DNA of 53,934 nt from Thermoplasmatales archaeon. GTDB taxonomy: Archaea > Thermoplasmatota > Thermoplasmata > Thermoplasmatales > GCA-001856825. The position numbers and the translations under genes were made by a program. How positions within the stretch are numbered: position 1 is the stretch's first letter; the number at the start of each line of letters is the position of its first letter. Location of the stretch: assembly GCA_026127935.1 (NCBI GenBank), contig JAJSLL010000014.1, positions 1-53,934 of the forward strand. Reading direction: 5' to 3'. The notes beneath the pieces are model-generated. The model saw nothing but the letters and a program-made list of their open reading frames with translations. It did not search any database and was not told the origin of the DNA. Shown piece after piece: positions 32,870-42,512 of the stretch.

Positions 32870-35800
32870 ATGTTCCTAAAAAGAATTGAAATGGAGAATT
32901 TCAAGTCATTTGGAAGAAAGACTGTCGTAGACTTTAGATCAGGTTATACATCTGTAACTGGACCGAATGCTTCTGGAAAGAGCAACATCGGCGATGCATT
33001 ATTGTTTGTTCTCGGAACTAAGAGCAACAAATCACTTAGAGCCCAGAAGTTGACGGATCTTATTCACAGGAATCAGTCCGGAAAACCTTCTCCGTATCTA
33101 AAGGCAAGCGTCACTTTTGATAACACTGATAAGTTAGTGCCTCTAGACACCAACGAAGTCACCTTCACACGAATGGTGAAACTTTCTGAAAACAACGATC
33201 AGGATTATTCATCATATTACTACATCAATGATGACCGCGCAAGGCTGCAGGATTTCGAATACCTCCTAGAGAAGGTCAAGATTTTCGCAGACGGTTATAA
33301 TTTTGTTAGACAGGGAGACATAACAGGCATAGTGGAAATGACACCCCTGGAGAGACGAGAGATCCTCGAAGAAGTAGGTGGAATTTCAGTTTACAATACT
33401 GAAATCGATAGAGCCAACAACGAGAAAGATAAAACCAGAGAAAACATGGTAACAGTCCAAGCTCTTGTTGCAGAGTTGTCTGGACGAGTAGAACTGTTGA
33501 CGAAAGAAAAGGAACAGGCAGAAGCCTATCTTACTAAGAAGAAGGAAATTGAGAAGGACGAATCAATAATTCTCTTTCGGAAGAAGGCTGATACAGAAAG
33601 TGAAATCACCACAATAAAAGAGCAGATGGAAAAGATCAGCCAGGAAATAAAAATAGCTGACGAGAAAGTGAAAGAATTGATTGCAAAGGGGGACGATCTG
33701 GACAAGAAGATTGAATCCCTCAAGGAAAGCAATAAGGAACTCGAAGAGTTCCAGAAGATCAAGAATGATCTTGACGCTAGCAAGATCAATTATGCAAAGA
33801 TAAACATGGAGCACGAGAATCTTCAAGGGACAATATCGCAGATCAAGAAGGAAATTTCAGAGCTCTCTTCTAGAAAAAAGAAACTGGAGAGTGACGTCAA
33901 GCAAAGCGAATCAAAGGTAAAATCTCTTGAAGTCGAACTGAAGACTAAGAGTGACGAATTGAAGGAGCTCGAACTGAGCATCCAGGACATGGAGAACAGA
34001 TCAGCAACCTCTGTTGACAAGTTCGAGAATCTTACCAAAGCAATGAACGATATCAACAAGCAAAAGGAAGATACCCTAAATGAACTTGCAAAACACCAAT
34101 CAAATCTTTCATCCATCCAGGCAAGGAACACCGGAGTAATGGAAGAGATTTCGAAAATAGAGGAAGAGATTGCAAACCTTGATTTTTCTATAAAAGACGC
34201 AGACTGGAGATCCAAGAATCTCAAGAAGGGAACTCCCCAGGGGGAAGACTTCAACAAGGCATACCTCGAAACGAAAAACAAGATCGAAAAGTTGAGGAGA
34301 GAGGAGGTAGATATCACAACCCAGATTGAGAAAGTGGAGAGCGAAGTCGGCAAAGTACAGGGAGTCAAACTCTCTGGGGTCTCTGAGAGCATAAATTTCA
34401 TCAACATTGAATCAGCAAACGGAAATCTGAAGGGAATAAAGGGCACAGTAGATTCCCTAATTTCCTATTCCCCAGAAAACGAAAAAGCGGTCAGGGCAGC
34501 TGGAGGTGGAAGATTATCCAGCATAGTCGTGGAGAGGGATGAAGACGCACAATCTGCCATCGAGCTACTCAAGAGGAAGGGAAAGGGGAGACTAACATTC
34601 CTACCTCTCAACAAGATCATCCCCCTGAGACCGAGGGGTAAGGCAGTCATGTTATCCCAGGACAAGTCTACAATGGGCTTCCTTTCCGAAAAGATAAGCG
34701 CAAGCGACTCTTTAAAAGACATTGTCAGTTACGTTTTCTCTGATACTTTACTTGTCAGTGATATGAAGGTCGCAAGAGAGGTCATGGGAGGGGTGAGGAT
34801 AGTTACTTTAGACGGCGATCTCATAGATCCTAGCAATGCAATGACAGGCGGAACACTTCCAAAGAGGGAGATAGGGAAGGATCTAGAAGGTCTCACCTCT
34901 AAACTTTCAGCACTGAAGAGTACAAGGGTAGGTATAAGAAACGAATTGTCCCTCCTGGATAATGAACTCAGAGGTCTTGCAGAGAAAATAAACAAGGCTC
35001 ATGTTGAGGTTGGAAAGAATGAGGGAGAATACACTCAAATAGTTAACAGAAAGAAGGAACTTGAAGAGCAGCTTAGGAAAAAGAAGGGTTATCTAGATGA
35101 GAGAAAGAAACTGCTTGAGTTGGGTTCTAAGGATGAGCAGATAGAAAACAGTGCAATCGAACAGATAAATTCTGAATTAGTCACCATAGGTTCAAAGGCA
35201 GACAAGATAAATTCCGACAAGGACAAGGCAATGGACAAGAAGACCAGGGAAGAAATAAGATTGATGAAGCAGAAACTGGGAGAATTGAAAACAGTCGTGG
35301 AGGAGAAGTTGAAATTCCTCAACGAGCAGAAGATGATCCTCAGTGGACTGAAGGCAAACCACGATTCAGTTGAAGAATCCATTGAAACAAAACAGGACGA
35401 ACTCTCAACCAACAAGAAATCATCTGACTCAATGGAGGAATCGCTAGACAAGGTGAAGTCAGAACTAGACACTCTGTCATCAATGTTCCAGTCAAAGGAA
35501 GGGAAATTGAAGAAGAGAGGCGACGAAATCGAAAGCATCACAAACGAGAGGTTCAAGATTAGGTCAGAGGTTGATTCAAAAGTCACCATAAAGAAGACGA
35601 AGATGGATTTCCTGCTGTCCCTACAAGCTAAGATGGAGGATGCATCCCAGCGGGTAGGAGAGATCAGCAAGACGATAGAGGAGAAGAAATACGAAATAAT
35701 CGAAGACAAGAGATCACTTGAGGAAATAAAGAAGGAAATAAGTGTTCTAGAGAACCAACTGCACGAGATGGAACCGATCAATCTCAAGAGCATCAATGAT

Positions 35801-36379
35801 TATGCAGAGGAGAAGGGAAGACTCGACGAATTGCTGGGCAAGAGGGAGCGCCTGGATGAGGAAATGAAGAAACTGGGCGAGCTCGAAGCAAAGCTCGAGG
35901 AACAAAAGAAGGTTGTATTCCTCGAAGTGTTCGAAGCGGTCAATAAGAACTTCATCTCAATCTATAAGGAACTCACGAACGGAGGAGACGGCTATCTCCT
36001 CCTTGAAAATATTACAAACCCATTCCAGGGTGGTCTAGTGATCAAGGCTTCATCCAAAGGTAAGAAGGTGGATAACCTTGCGTCCCTCAGTGGTGGGGAA
36101 AAGAGCATAGCTGCGCTGTCGTTGATTATAGCAATCCAGAACTACGATCCTTCTCCAATCTACTTCATGGATGAAGTGGACATGTTCCTGGATGGAGTCA
36201 ATGCAGAGAACGTTGGAAGGCTGTTCCGTAGAAATTCTGAGAGCGCACAGATCATCGCAGTCACGCTAAGAAAAGCTACGATGAAATACGCCCACCAGAT
36301 CATAGGTGTGACGTTCCAGGACAAGAACAGTACGGTGTTTATGAAGGAACTTGAGGCAGAGGAGGCGACTCCCGCATGA
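32870..36379 (+). CDS. smc: Chromosome segregation protein SMC
   Basis: A 1169-residue SMC ATPase that folds back into a long antiparallel coiled coil and acts in chromosome compaction with kleisin ScpA. I place the start at the ATG at 32870, four nucleotides after GGTGATT, rather than a GTG nine nucleotides upstream. Walker A GPNASGKS is at 31-38. Coiled coils run to about residue 490, the hinge follows to about 660, and coiled coil resumes. The ABC signature LSGGEK is near 1073 and Walker B YFMDEVD near 1098-1104. ScpA begins within its stop codon. No Rad50-type zinc hook is present, which excludes Rad50. Confidence 0.97.
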   Translation: MFLKRIEMENFKSFGRKTVVDFRSGYTSVTGPNASGKSNIGDALLFVLGTKSNKSLRAQKLTDLIHRNQSGKPSPYLKASVTFDNTDKLVPLDTNEVTFTRMVKLSENNDQDYSSYYYINDDRARLQDFEYLLEKVKIFADGYNFVRQGDITGIVEMTPLERREILEEVGGISVYNTEIDRANNEKDKTRENMVTVQALVAELSGRVELLTKEKEQAEAYLTKKKEIEKDESIILFRKKADTESEITTIKEQMEKISQEIKIADEKVKELIAKGDDLDKKIESLKESNKELEEFQKIKNDLDASKINYAKINMEHENLQGTISQIKKEISELSSRKKKLESDVKQSESKVKSLEVELKTKSDELKELELSIQDMENRSATSVDKFENLTKAMNDINKQKEDTLNELAKHQSNLSSIQARNTGVMEEISKIEEEIANLDFSIKDADWRSKNLKKGTPQGEDFNKAYLETKNKIEKLRREEVDITTQIEKVESEVGKVQGVKLSGVSESINFINIESANGNLKGIKGTVDSLISYSPENEKAVRAAGGGRLSSIVVERDEDAQSAIELLKRKGKGRLTFLPLNKIIPLRPRGKAVMLSQDKSTMGFLSEKISASDSLKDIVSYVFSDTLLVSDMKVAREVMGGVRIVTLDGDLIDPSNAMTGGTLPKREIGKDLEGLTSKLSALKSTRVGIRNELSLLDNELRGLAEKINKAHVEVGKNEGEYTQIVNRKKELEEQLRKKKGYLDERKKLLELGSKDEQIENSAIEQINSELVTIGSKADKINSDKDKAMDKKTREEIRLMKQKLGELKTVVEEKLKFLNEQKMILSGLKANHDSVEESIETKQDELSTNKKSSDSMEESLDKVKSELDTLSSMFQSKEGKLKKRGDEIESITNERFKIRSEVDSKVTIKKTKMDFLLSLQAKMEDASQRVGEISKTIEEKKYEIIEDKRSLEEIKKEISVLENQLHEMEPINLKSINDYAEEKGRLDELLGKRERLDEEMKKLGELEAKLEEQKKVVFLEVFEAVNKNFISIYKELTNGGDGYLLLENITNPFQGGLVIKASSKGKKVDNLASLSGGEKSIAALSLIIAIQNYDPSPIYFMDEVDMFLDGVNAENVGRLFRRNSESAQIIAVTLRKATMKYAHQIIGVTFQDKNSTVFMKELEAEEATPA

Positions 36380-37155
36380 CCACAGAACTTGTTTCCGAGA
36401 TATTGGACAATAAAAAGGATCAAGCTGTGATTGAAAAGATCATGGAGGAAGAGATCTCTCCTGAAATAGAAAACAAGAGAGGAGAGGTGATCTTGAAGGT
36501 ACTGGAGGTCGTCGACAAATACGGACTTGACCCGTGGAACATAGATCTCGACAAATTTACCACCATTTTCCTAAGTGAGATAAATCAATACTTCAGGGAT
36601 TTCCCTGTGGCAGGAAAGATAGTCTACTTTGCCTGGATCAACATAAGGAACAAGAGTGAACTGCTGTTGCCGCAGCCGGAAGAACCACAAGAACTCCTCG
36701 ATGAGCAGATAGAGACGGGAGAAGAGGAGCTTCCGATTCCGGATCTGGCGTTAGGCTATCTACCAGTAGAAAAACGAAACGTAACAATCGAAGACATACT
36801 TGACGCCATTAAGAACACTCCGCTGAGCTTGCTCAGAAACACGGTCAGGACAGCCAAGAAAATCATATTCCAGGAGACAGCGCATCCCGAAGACTTCCAG
36901 GTGATTATCGGTGAAATCTGGGGAAGGATGCTGCTCTCGAAAAAGGATCATTTCACAATGGAATCAATTGTGAAAAAATCGACCGACGATCTAATAAACG
37001 TATTCCAATCTTCACTCTTCCTCGCGTACTACAAGAGGATTGAGTTGAATCAAGAAGTACCATTCGGCAACATCTGGATTAAAATGTTAACGAAAGACAA
37101 GACAACATCCCCCGTACCTGAGATCAAGCTGGAGGAAGATGACTTCGCAGTTTAA
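36376..37155 (+). CDS. scpA: Segregation and condensation protein A (kleisin)
   Basis: A 259-residue kleisin that bridges the SMC heads. The N-terminal part has the ScpA-type GEVILKVLEVVDKYGLDPWNIDLDKFTTIFL pattern (about 37-67), followed by FPVAGKIVYFAWINIRNKSELLLP (about 76-99). An acidic linker (about 102-130) precedes a C-terminal winged-helix region. Its ATG overlaps the smc stop as ATGA, so the two are made in a fixed ratio. No scpB follows: the next gene is a convergent acetyltransferase. Confidence 0.9.
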   Translation: MTTELVSEILDNKKDQAVIEKIMEEEISPEIENKRGEVILKVLEVVDKYGLDPWNIDLDKFTTIFLSEINQYFRDFPVAGKIVYFAWINIRNKSELLLPQPEEPQELLDEQIETGEEELPIPDLALGYLPVEKRNVTIEDILDAIKNTPLSLLRNTVRTAKKIIFQETAHPEDFQVIIGEIWGRMLLSKKDHFTMESIVKKSTDDLINVFQSSLFLAYYKRIELNQEVPFGNIWIKMLTKDKTTSPVPEIKLEEDDFAV

Positions 37156-37220
37156 TCCAAGTTGAAAGTTAGAGAAAGTAGAGATAAAAGAAAACGGGAT
37201 TTATGTATCATTAGCCGAAA

Positions 37221-37670
37221 TCAGGTCTGGATCAGAAGTTTCTCCATGGTATAGGCATCCGAACCATCGTTATAGTAGGAAGGGAGGAGGTTGGATACGG
37301 TGTAACCATGATTCTTGTAGAAACTTATTGCTTCCATATTGTCCGTTCTGACCTCAAGTTTGACCTTGTTAGCCTTGACTTTCAGTGCCTCCTGCTCAAA
37401 GAGAGACATCAGACCCGTTCCGATTCCATTCTTCCTGAATGATGTGTCTACTGCAAGCATGAGAATTCTCGCTTCTTTCTCTACCGACAGTCCTCCACAA
37501 ATGAATCCAGCGATCGTTTGGTCCGACATTCCCAAAATAAATGCCGAAGGCCACGACCTTTGGATGTCCAGAAAAACGAAGTCGTTGTACCTCTCAGTCA
37601 GATTATTCCTTGTGAGCTCAATTATAGAATTGAGCTCCGAAGGTTTGAACAATCTGAACTGGACAAACAT
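37221..37670 (-). CDS. GNAT acetyltransferase (RimI-like)
   Basis: A 149-residue GNAT-fold enzyme. The acetyl-CoA pyrophosphate loop is RKNGIGTGL (about 86-94), and the late NMEAISFYKNHGY segment is typical of RimI-type N-terminal protein acetyltransferases. Archaeal RimI/Ard1 homologues acetylate protein N-termini cotranslationally. It starts 5 nt after the stop of the S-adenosylmethionine synthetase gene, so the two are cotranscribed. A small-molecule acetyltransferase cannot be excluded. Confidence 0.85.
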   Translation of the reverse strand: MFVQFRLFKPSELNSIIELTRNNLTERYNDFVFLDIQRSWPSAFILGMSDQTIAGFICGGLSVEKEARILMLAVDTSFRKNGIGTGLMSLFEQEALKVKANKVKLEVRTDNMEAISFYKNHGYTVSNLLPSYYNDGSDAYTMEKLLIQT

Positions 37671-37675
37671 GAGTT

Positions 37676-38872
37676 TCAGAATGTGTTGATTTCCCCTGCT
37701 ACAAGCATCTTGGTTATTCTGTCCAGATTTGCCAGCCAGTCGTTCGCAACTCCTGTGAAATCCTTGGCGTATTTCTTGGCAGTCTGCTCGCTCGTGCCTA
37801 TTATCTGCAGGTTTGCGACGTGTGGATCATCTATAGGTCTTCCAATCTGTGAAACTATTCTGACGTGAATCTCAGGAACCTCTCCTCCAGACTCCTTTAT
37901 GCACTGCTCTGCAATCTTCATGGCAGCCAGATTGTAGAGTTTTCCAACGTGAGTTACCGGGTTCTTACCGGCAGCAGCTTCCATACTCATCGGCCTGTAT
38001 GGGGTGATGAGCCCTGTGACCCTATTGCCTCTACCGACAGACCCATCATCTCCATTTTCCATGGATAGGCCTGTGACTGTTAGATAATACAGATTATCTT
38101 TAGGATTGTCCGCGGTATTTATCGCGACTTTCACCTCACGCTTTGCTTCTTTTTGGACGTGTTTCTCGACTAATTCTCTTGCCTTTTCTTTCTTGTCATT
38201 ATAGTCCTCCCCATCCTTGATGTACTTTCCAACCATTGCAGCCGCAACAGTCAAGTTGATTGTGTCCTTCTTCCTGAACCCCATGACTTTTACGTCGTAT
38301 CCGAGCGCAGGAATGGTTTTCTTTAGATCAGAATTGATGAAATTCTCTGCCTTCATTACCGTTTTCTCTAGCTCTGAGAGCGGAGCAAAACCTACTCCGA
38401 ATGAGGTATCATTAGATAGAAGTTTGGTAGTGTCATACAATGATCGGAGGTCGACCGAACCGTGTCCGATCCTGCAATCTATCATAACGTCGCTCTCGAT
38501 GTTGAGTGTATCAAATCTATTCTTCAAGTAGTCAGAAGCTGCCTTAATCGCAATACTCCTGTAAGGTATTCGTTTACCGTTTACGGTAGTGGTAGCCCTT
38601 CCCGACAATAATATGTAAACTGGATCAAGAATCATTCCACCGTTAAATTCTGGTTGGGATTGACCTCCAACCACTTCCACTTGATCTGTATTGTGATGCA
38701 GAATCCTACCATAGTTCTCTATGTAGTACTTAGATAGTGTTCTGCTAACCGCCTCAGCGATCCCATCAGATACGGAATCAGGATGACCGATTCCCTTTCG
38801 TTCAACTATTTCAACTTCTCTTTGCTCGACCATTGCCTGAGGCAAAGATTCGACGACAATGTTCCTTTGCAT
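37676..38872 (-). CDS. mat: S-adenosylmethionine synthetase, archaeal type
   Basis: A member of the archaeal MetK family (COG1812), unrelated in much of its sequence to bacterial MetK. It makes SAM from methionine and ATP. The signature [24 protein letters not shown] is near residues 22-45, and [26 protein letters not shown] lies in the C-terminal half. I choose the ATG at 38872 (398 residues) because GGAGG lies eight nucleotides before it; an ATG 15 nt upstream is in frame. The SAM product supplies the two radical SAM enzymes in this window among others. Confidence 0.93.
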   Translation of the reverse strand: MQRNIVVESLPQAMVEQREVEIVERKGIGHPDSVSDGIAEAVSRTLSKYYIENYGRILHHNTDQVEVVGGQSQPEFNGGMILDPVYILLSGRATTTVNGKRIPYRSIAIKAASDYLKNRFDTLNIESDVMIDCRIGHGSVDLRSLYDTTKLLSNDTSFGVGFAPLSELEKTVMKAENFINSDLKKTIPALGYDVKVMGFRKKDTINLTVAAAMVGKYIKDGEDYNDKKEKARELVEKHVQKEAKREVKVAINTADNPKDNLYYLTVTGLSMENGDDGSVGRGNRVTGLITPYRPMSMEAAAGKNPVTHVGKLYNLAAMKIAEQCIKESGGEVPEIHVRIVSQIGRPIDDPHVANLQIIGTSEQTAKKYAKDFTGVANDWLANLDRITKMLVAGEINTF

Positions 38873-38958
38873 AACGGATTCCTCCATATTCGGTAAAATT
38901 TCTTCAATGATTAAAATCTTTGCGAAGTGAGCTTAAATACAAATCGATTCGAAAAACA

Positions 38959-38966
38959 GTTTAATA
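38959..38966 (+). promoter_or_regulatory. TATA box of purH
   Basis: GTTTAATA, centred about 25 nt before the GTG at 38988, within the 115-nt divergent gap with the SAM synthetase gene. No ribosome site precedes the GTG, consistent with a leaderless message. Confidence 0.5.
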
Positions 38967-38987
38967 AGTTTAATCAATTCTGATTCT

Positions 38988-40469
38988 GTGGGAATTTTAA
39001 AAGAGAGAAATGCAGTTATTTCTGTTTCCAACAAGGAAGGTCTGGACAGAATTGGAAATTTTCTGATTTCTAACAATTTCAAAATTTTCGGTACCTCGGG
39101 TACGAAATCATTTCTCGAAAGTCATGGAGTGCAATGTGAAAGTGTTGAGAAAATAACGGGGAATCCGGAGATTCTAGGGGGAAGAGTTAAAACACTCTCT
39201 GCCTCCCTGTCTGCAGGTATTTTAGCCAAGGACCGTGACGACGCTGATTTGAAGAAATTCGGTTATATTCCAATCGATCTCATTTATGTCGAACTCTACG
39301 ACTTCATAGGTGCATACCTAAATTCAAAGGAGGATCTTGTGGAATTCATTGACATAGGGGGCGTCACTCTGCTGAGGGGCGGGGCAAAGAATTTCCAGCG
39401 GGTTATAACAGTAGCTGGTAAATCAGCAATGGAACGAGTGATGTCAGAAATGAGGGACGGAGAAGTCTCTCTCGAACTCAGGAAATCACTCGCTGCGGAT
39501 GTTTTCAGGATGACATCTGTTTATGACTACGCTATATCGCAGTGGTTGGATGGCAAGGGAGGTGCGTTCTCAATTGGCGGGATGGAGTTCACCAAGCTTC
39601 GATATGGGGAGAATCCCCATCAGGATGCTCATTCATACAATCTTTTTTTACCCTTCTTTGACATCCTGAAGGTAGGGAAAGAAGTAAGTTTTAATAACAT
39701 CTTGGACGCATGGGGGGCGTGGGAACTGGCCTTGAGGCTTGGAAAGGGGTCCAGTACTGTCGTCAAACACACTGCGCCATGCGGTGCAGCAATTGGGGTT
39801 AATTCTATTAAACTAGCGTATGAAACAGATTCTATTTCTGCATACGGAGGAATTCTTGCATTTAATGGTGTCATTGATTTGAATCACGTTTCGTTCTTGA
39901 AAGACAAGTATCTGGAAGTGATTATAGCAACGGATTACGAAAGAGAAGCTTTCGAACAACTGGCTAAGAAGAAAAACCTGAGGCTTCTCAGAGGGAGAGA
40001 GGAAGTTTACACAATCCCAGACATCAGAAGTGTGGGAAACATCATTCTAGTGCAGGATTGGAACAGGAAATCTGAACTCCAGATGGAATCAAAGACTGGT
40101 TCTCCGACCGATGAGATTTTAGCGGACGTTAGATTCGGCTGGGAAGTTGTAAAATCTATAAAGAGCAACGCGATTGCAATCGTGAAAGATGGATGGCTCC
40201 TCTCGTCCGGCGGGGGACAGCCGAATCGAGTCGATTCAGTAAAGTTGGCACTCTCAAGAGCAAAGGATCTTGGCAGAATAGATGAATCGGCCACTCTGGT
40301 ATCTGACGGTTTCTTCCCATTCGCTGATTCCGTAGAACTGATAAGGGAAAGTGGAATTACTAATGTTGCTGCACCCCTGGGTTCGATTAGGGACAGCGAA
40401 GTTCTAGAACACGCTCAGAAGAGCGGGATGAAATTCATTGGCATCAGAGAGAGGGCTTTCAGACACTAA
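38988..40469 (+). CDS. purH: Bifunctional AICAR transformylase/IMP cyclohydrolase
   Basis: A 493-residue PurH that catalyses the last two steps of purine synthesis: formylation of AICAR with 10-formyl-THF, then cyclisation to IMP. The N-terminal cyclohydrolase domain begins VISVSNKEGLDRI, with FGTSGTKSFL (about 34-43) and GGRVKTL. The transformylase domain has KLRYGENPHQDAH (about 203-215), VKHTAPCGAAIG (about 259-270) and, near the end, SDGFFPFADSVE (about 439-450). Many archaea use separate PurP and PurO enzymes, so the bacterial-type fusion is a lineage feature. It starts at GTG. Confidence 0.93.
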   Translation: MGILKERNAVISVSNKEGLDRIGNFLISNNFKIFGTSGTKSFLESHGVQCESVEKITGNPEILGGRVKTLSASLSAGILAKDRDDADLKKFGYIPIDLIYVELYDFIGAYLNSKEDLVEFIDIGGVTLLRGGAKNFQRVITVAGKSAMERVMSEMRDGEVSLELRKSLAADVFRMTSVYDYAISQWLDGKGGAFSIGGMEFTKLRYGENPHQDAHSYNLFLPFFDILKVGKEVSFNNILDAWGAWELALRLGKGSSTVVKHTAPCGAAIGVNSIKLAYETDSISAYGGILAFNGVIDLNHVSFLKDKYLEVIIATDYEREAFEQLAKKKNLRLLRGREEVYTIPDIRSVGNIILVQDWNRKSELQMESKTGSPTDEILADVRFGWEVVKSIKSNAIAIVKDGWLLSSGGGQPNRVDSVKLALSRAKDLGRIDESATLVSDGFFPFADSVELIRESGITNVAAPLGSIRDSEVLEHAQKSGMKFIGIRERAFRH

Positions 40470-40471
40470 GT

Positions 40472-41251
40472 TTAAGGGACGTACCTGTAGATACCAGTTT
40501 TGATCTCCATTATCTCGCCGTCATTCATGAGATTCCTGATCTCATCTTCCAGTTCTTCTTTGGGAATCTTCCCTTCGAATTTGTCTATAATTTCGTTAAG
40601 CGATATCTCCCTGAAATTCTTGATCTCCTTCAGTATGCTTTCCTTGTTCCCCTTGTTCACTCCAGCGAGGAAGGTGTCAACTTGATCTGTAAACTTCTCG
40701 ATATCCACCGAACCCTTGCTTTCAAATCTCTTGAAAATTCCCAGGCCATTTTTCTCAGAATTCATAAGTGCAGCCAGTTCTTCTTTCTCTCTTACACCAG
40801 ACGAAATTGCTCTCGATATCTTCTTGACTCTATCGCTCAGGAATTTGACAGACTTAGCTTCAAAATATTTTCTTTCAAGTTCGGATATTTTTGTGATGTT
40901 TTCAAGATAGAATCTCTTTGAAAACTGAGATTGAGAGTTGGAGATGGAAACTTTGCCTATTACCAGAACGTTGTCGTCTTCTCCGAGTTCCTCAAGGAGT
41001 TCTAGACTGTCAGAGTAGTATGAGCCTACATAAAGGGACAGGTCATTGAAACTGTCCTTGATTCGGATGATTGATCTCTCGTCCTCGTTCATTTTGCCTA
41101 CGAACTTGCCAGAAACGAGAAACCTGCTGACCAAAACACCAAGCTCGGTGAGGCCGAAGGTCGTTCCATCTTCTCCAGACTCTTGATAAGATTCATCTAT
41201 CCCCAGCAGCTCAGGAGTTGTCATCCTGAGTGCAGGTTCTCTCTGCTTCAT
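40472..41251 (-). CDS. RPA-associated protein (COG3390-like)
   Basis: A 259-residue protein that follows RPA, sharing an ATGA overlap (41248-41251). The N-terminal half looks like an OB fold with segments such as LVSRFLVSGKFVGKMNEDERSIIRI and DDNVLVIGKVSI. The C-terminal half is helical and ends in a small winged-helix-like domain (SLNEIIDKFEGKIPKEELEDEIRNLMNDGEIMEI). This matches RPA-associated proteins that in euryarchaea (for example Haloferax rpap genes) are cotranscribed with RPA and bind it. The role is single-stranded DNA protection during replication and repair. It starts at ATG with MKQREPAL. Confidence 0.8.
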   Translation of the reverse strand: MKQREPALRMTTPELLGIDESYQESGEDGTTFGLTELGVLVSRFLVSGKFVGKMNEDERSIIRIKDSFNDLSLYVGSYYSDSLELLEELGEDDNVLVIGKVSISNSQSQFSKRFYLENITKISELERKYFEAKSVKFLSDRVKKISRAISSGVREKEELAALMNSEKNGLGIFKRFESKGSVDIEKFTDQVDTFLAGVNKGNKESILKEIKNFREISLNEIIDKFEGKIPKEELEDEIRNLMNDGEIMEIKTGIYRYVP

Positions 41252-42492
41252 CTAACGACCTCCATCATTTTTTGATATTGCTCCCCTAAAGCGCTATCGT
41301 CCAGCAGGCTCATTTCTTGAAATTCCATGTATGTTCCAGACGTTCCTTTAAAACCGTATATGACAAACTGCAGTGGTTTTAGGACTATTTTACCTTTCAA
41401 CTCTTCCAGGATCTCAGTTTCCTTTCCTGCCTCGATTGCCTTCTTTATCTTATCTTTTCCACCAGCTACATAGTTTTCCAACACCTTTTGATATGCATAG
41501 ACAAGTGGAGATGAAAAACCATCATCAACGATCATAGATAGTCTAAGTATTCTTTCAACTGGTGCTTCCGGGTGATTGGCACACTTTCCTTCCTTGACAA
41601 CCCTCTGGCACACCGTGCATACAGTTACTGCCAGGTTCTTGTCTAATATTTTCAGTACAATTCCGTCACCCTTTACTGTTCCGTTCTGAGCGTTTGAGAG
41701 TCGTTCTAGGTTTTCAAAATCCCCAGTCTCTTTTGAGACAACATTAATCCTCGTACCCTTTCCTATCTGGAGATAGAGTTTTTCCTTGAATTGCTTTACG
41801 GAGGCTCCATTAATTTCTACGATTCCATCCGTTAGTGGAGTCCCCCAGCTTTGAACCGAAACGTTACCTGACTCGTCATTCAATATACCAGAGTACAGAG
41901 TAACTGAGTCCCTACCAACGTTTTCCTTGGACCTAACAGATCGCAGTGTCCCCTTGATGGTGACGTCGTACATATCCGGCTTAAGATCTCTAATCTTGAG
42001 GTTTTCACCCACTGCACTTTTCATGTTTGACTTCTCAAGAACGTTTACCTCCAGTTTGGAAGATACGGTAAGGTAGGGATGTTCGTTATAGCTTCCAACT
42101 GATGCATTTACCAGCAGGACTAAATCTCCCTTCGAAATCCTACTCGTGCCATCCGGAAACTCCGTGAACGGCAGTTTCCCTGTCTTATCTTCAAGGGTAC
42201 CTACACACCTTATTTTCTTGTTCCCTTCTTTCTCATAGTCAATACACCTGATCGAACTTACAATCCCAAGCAGGTTGCCTTGGTATCCATCCCTAACGTC
42301 CTTAAGCTGGATTGCCTGGAAGAAAGAATTCATGTCCCCGGAGTACTTTCTGAGAAGTTCCAGAGCAAGTTTAATGGGAACTGCTGACCCAGATCCAATC
42401 TTGTTTTTGAACTCGGTAGTAGCTTCCTCGTTTTTCTGAACTGCATCACTGAATCTCTTCACATATTGATCTATAAAATCGCTGCCGGCCAA
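41248..42492 (-). CDS. rpa: Replication protein A (single-stranded DNA-binding protein)
   Basis: A 414-residue RPA of the euryarchaeal type with OB folds and a zinc finger. OB-fold segments begin near NLLGIVSSIRCIDYEK (about 83-98) and near YDVTIKGTLRSVRSKE (about 184-199); a third follows. The zinc site is CTVCQRVVKEGKCANH (about 301-316), typical of the large RPA subunit. It binds single-stranded DNA in replication, recombination and repair. The start is TTG with a GAGGTAGAAGAG stretch upstream. It lies between an amidohydrolase gene (20 nt upstream) and the RPA-associated gene. Confidence 0.9.
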   Translation of the reverse strand: MAGSDFIDQYVKRFSDAVQKNEEATTEFKNKIGSGSAVPIKLALELLRKYSGDMNSFFQAIQLKDVRDGYQGNLLGIVSSIRCIDYEKEGNKKIRCVGTLEDKTGKLPFTEFPDGTSRISKGDLVLLVNASVGSYNEHPYLTVSSKLEVNVLEKSNMKSAVGENLKIRDLKPDMYDVTIKGTLRSVRSKENVGRDSVTLYSGILNDESGNVSVQSWGTPLTDGIVEINGASVKQFKEKLYLQIGKGTRINVVSKETGDFENLERLSNAQNGTVKGDGIVLKILDKNLAVTVCTVCQRVVKEGKCANHPEAPVERILRLSMIVDDGFSSPLVYAYQKVLENYVAGGKDKIKKAIEAGKETEILEELKGKIVLKPLQFVIYGFKGTSGTYMEFQEMSLLDDSALGEQYQKMMEVVR

Positions 42493-42512
42493 ATCTCTTC
42501 TACCTCGCTTCT

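Noticed and set aside
33823-34446. 207-residue frame antisense to smc
   Set aside because: A mirror of coiled-coil coding sequence, serine/phenylalanine-rich with no domain; smc is certain.
35089-35796. 235-residue frame antisense to smc
   Set aside because: Same reason: low-complexity Ser/Phe/Ile composition complementary to Lys/Glu-rich coiled coil.
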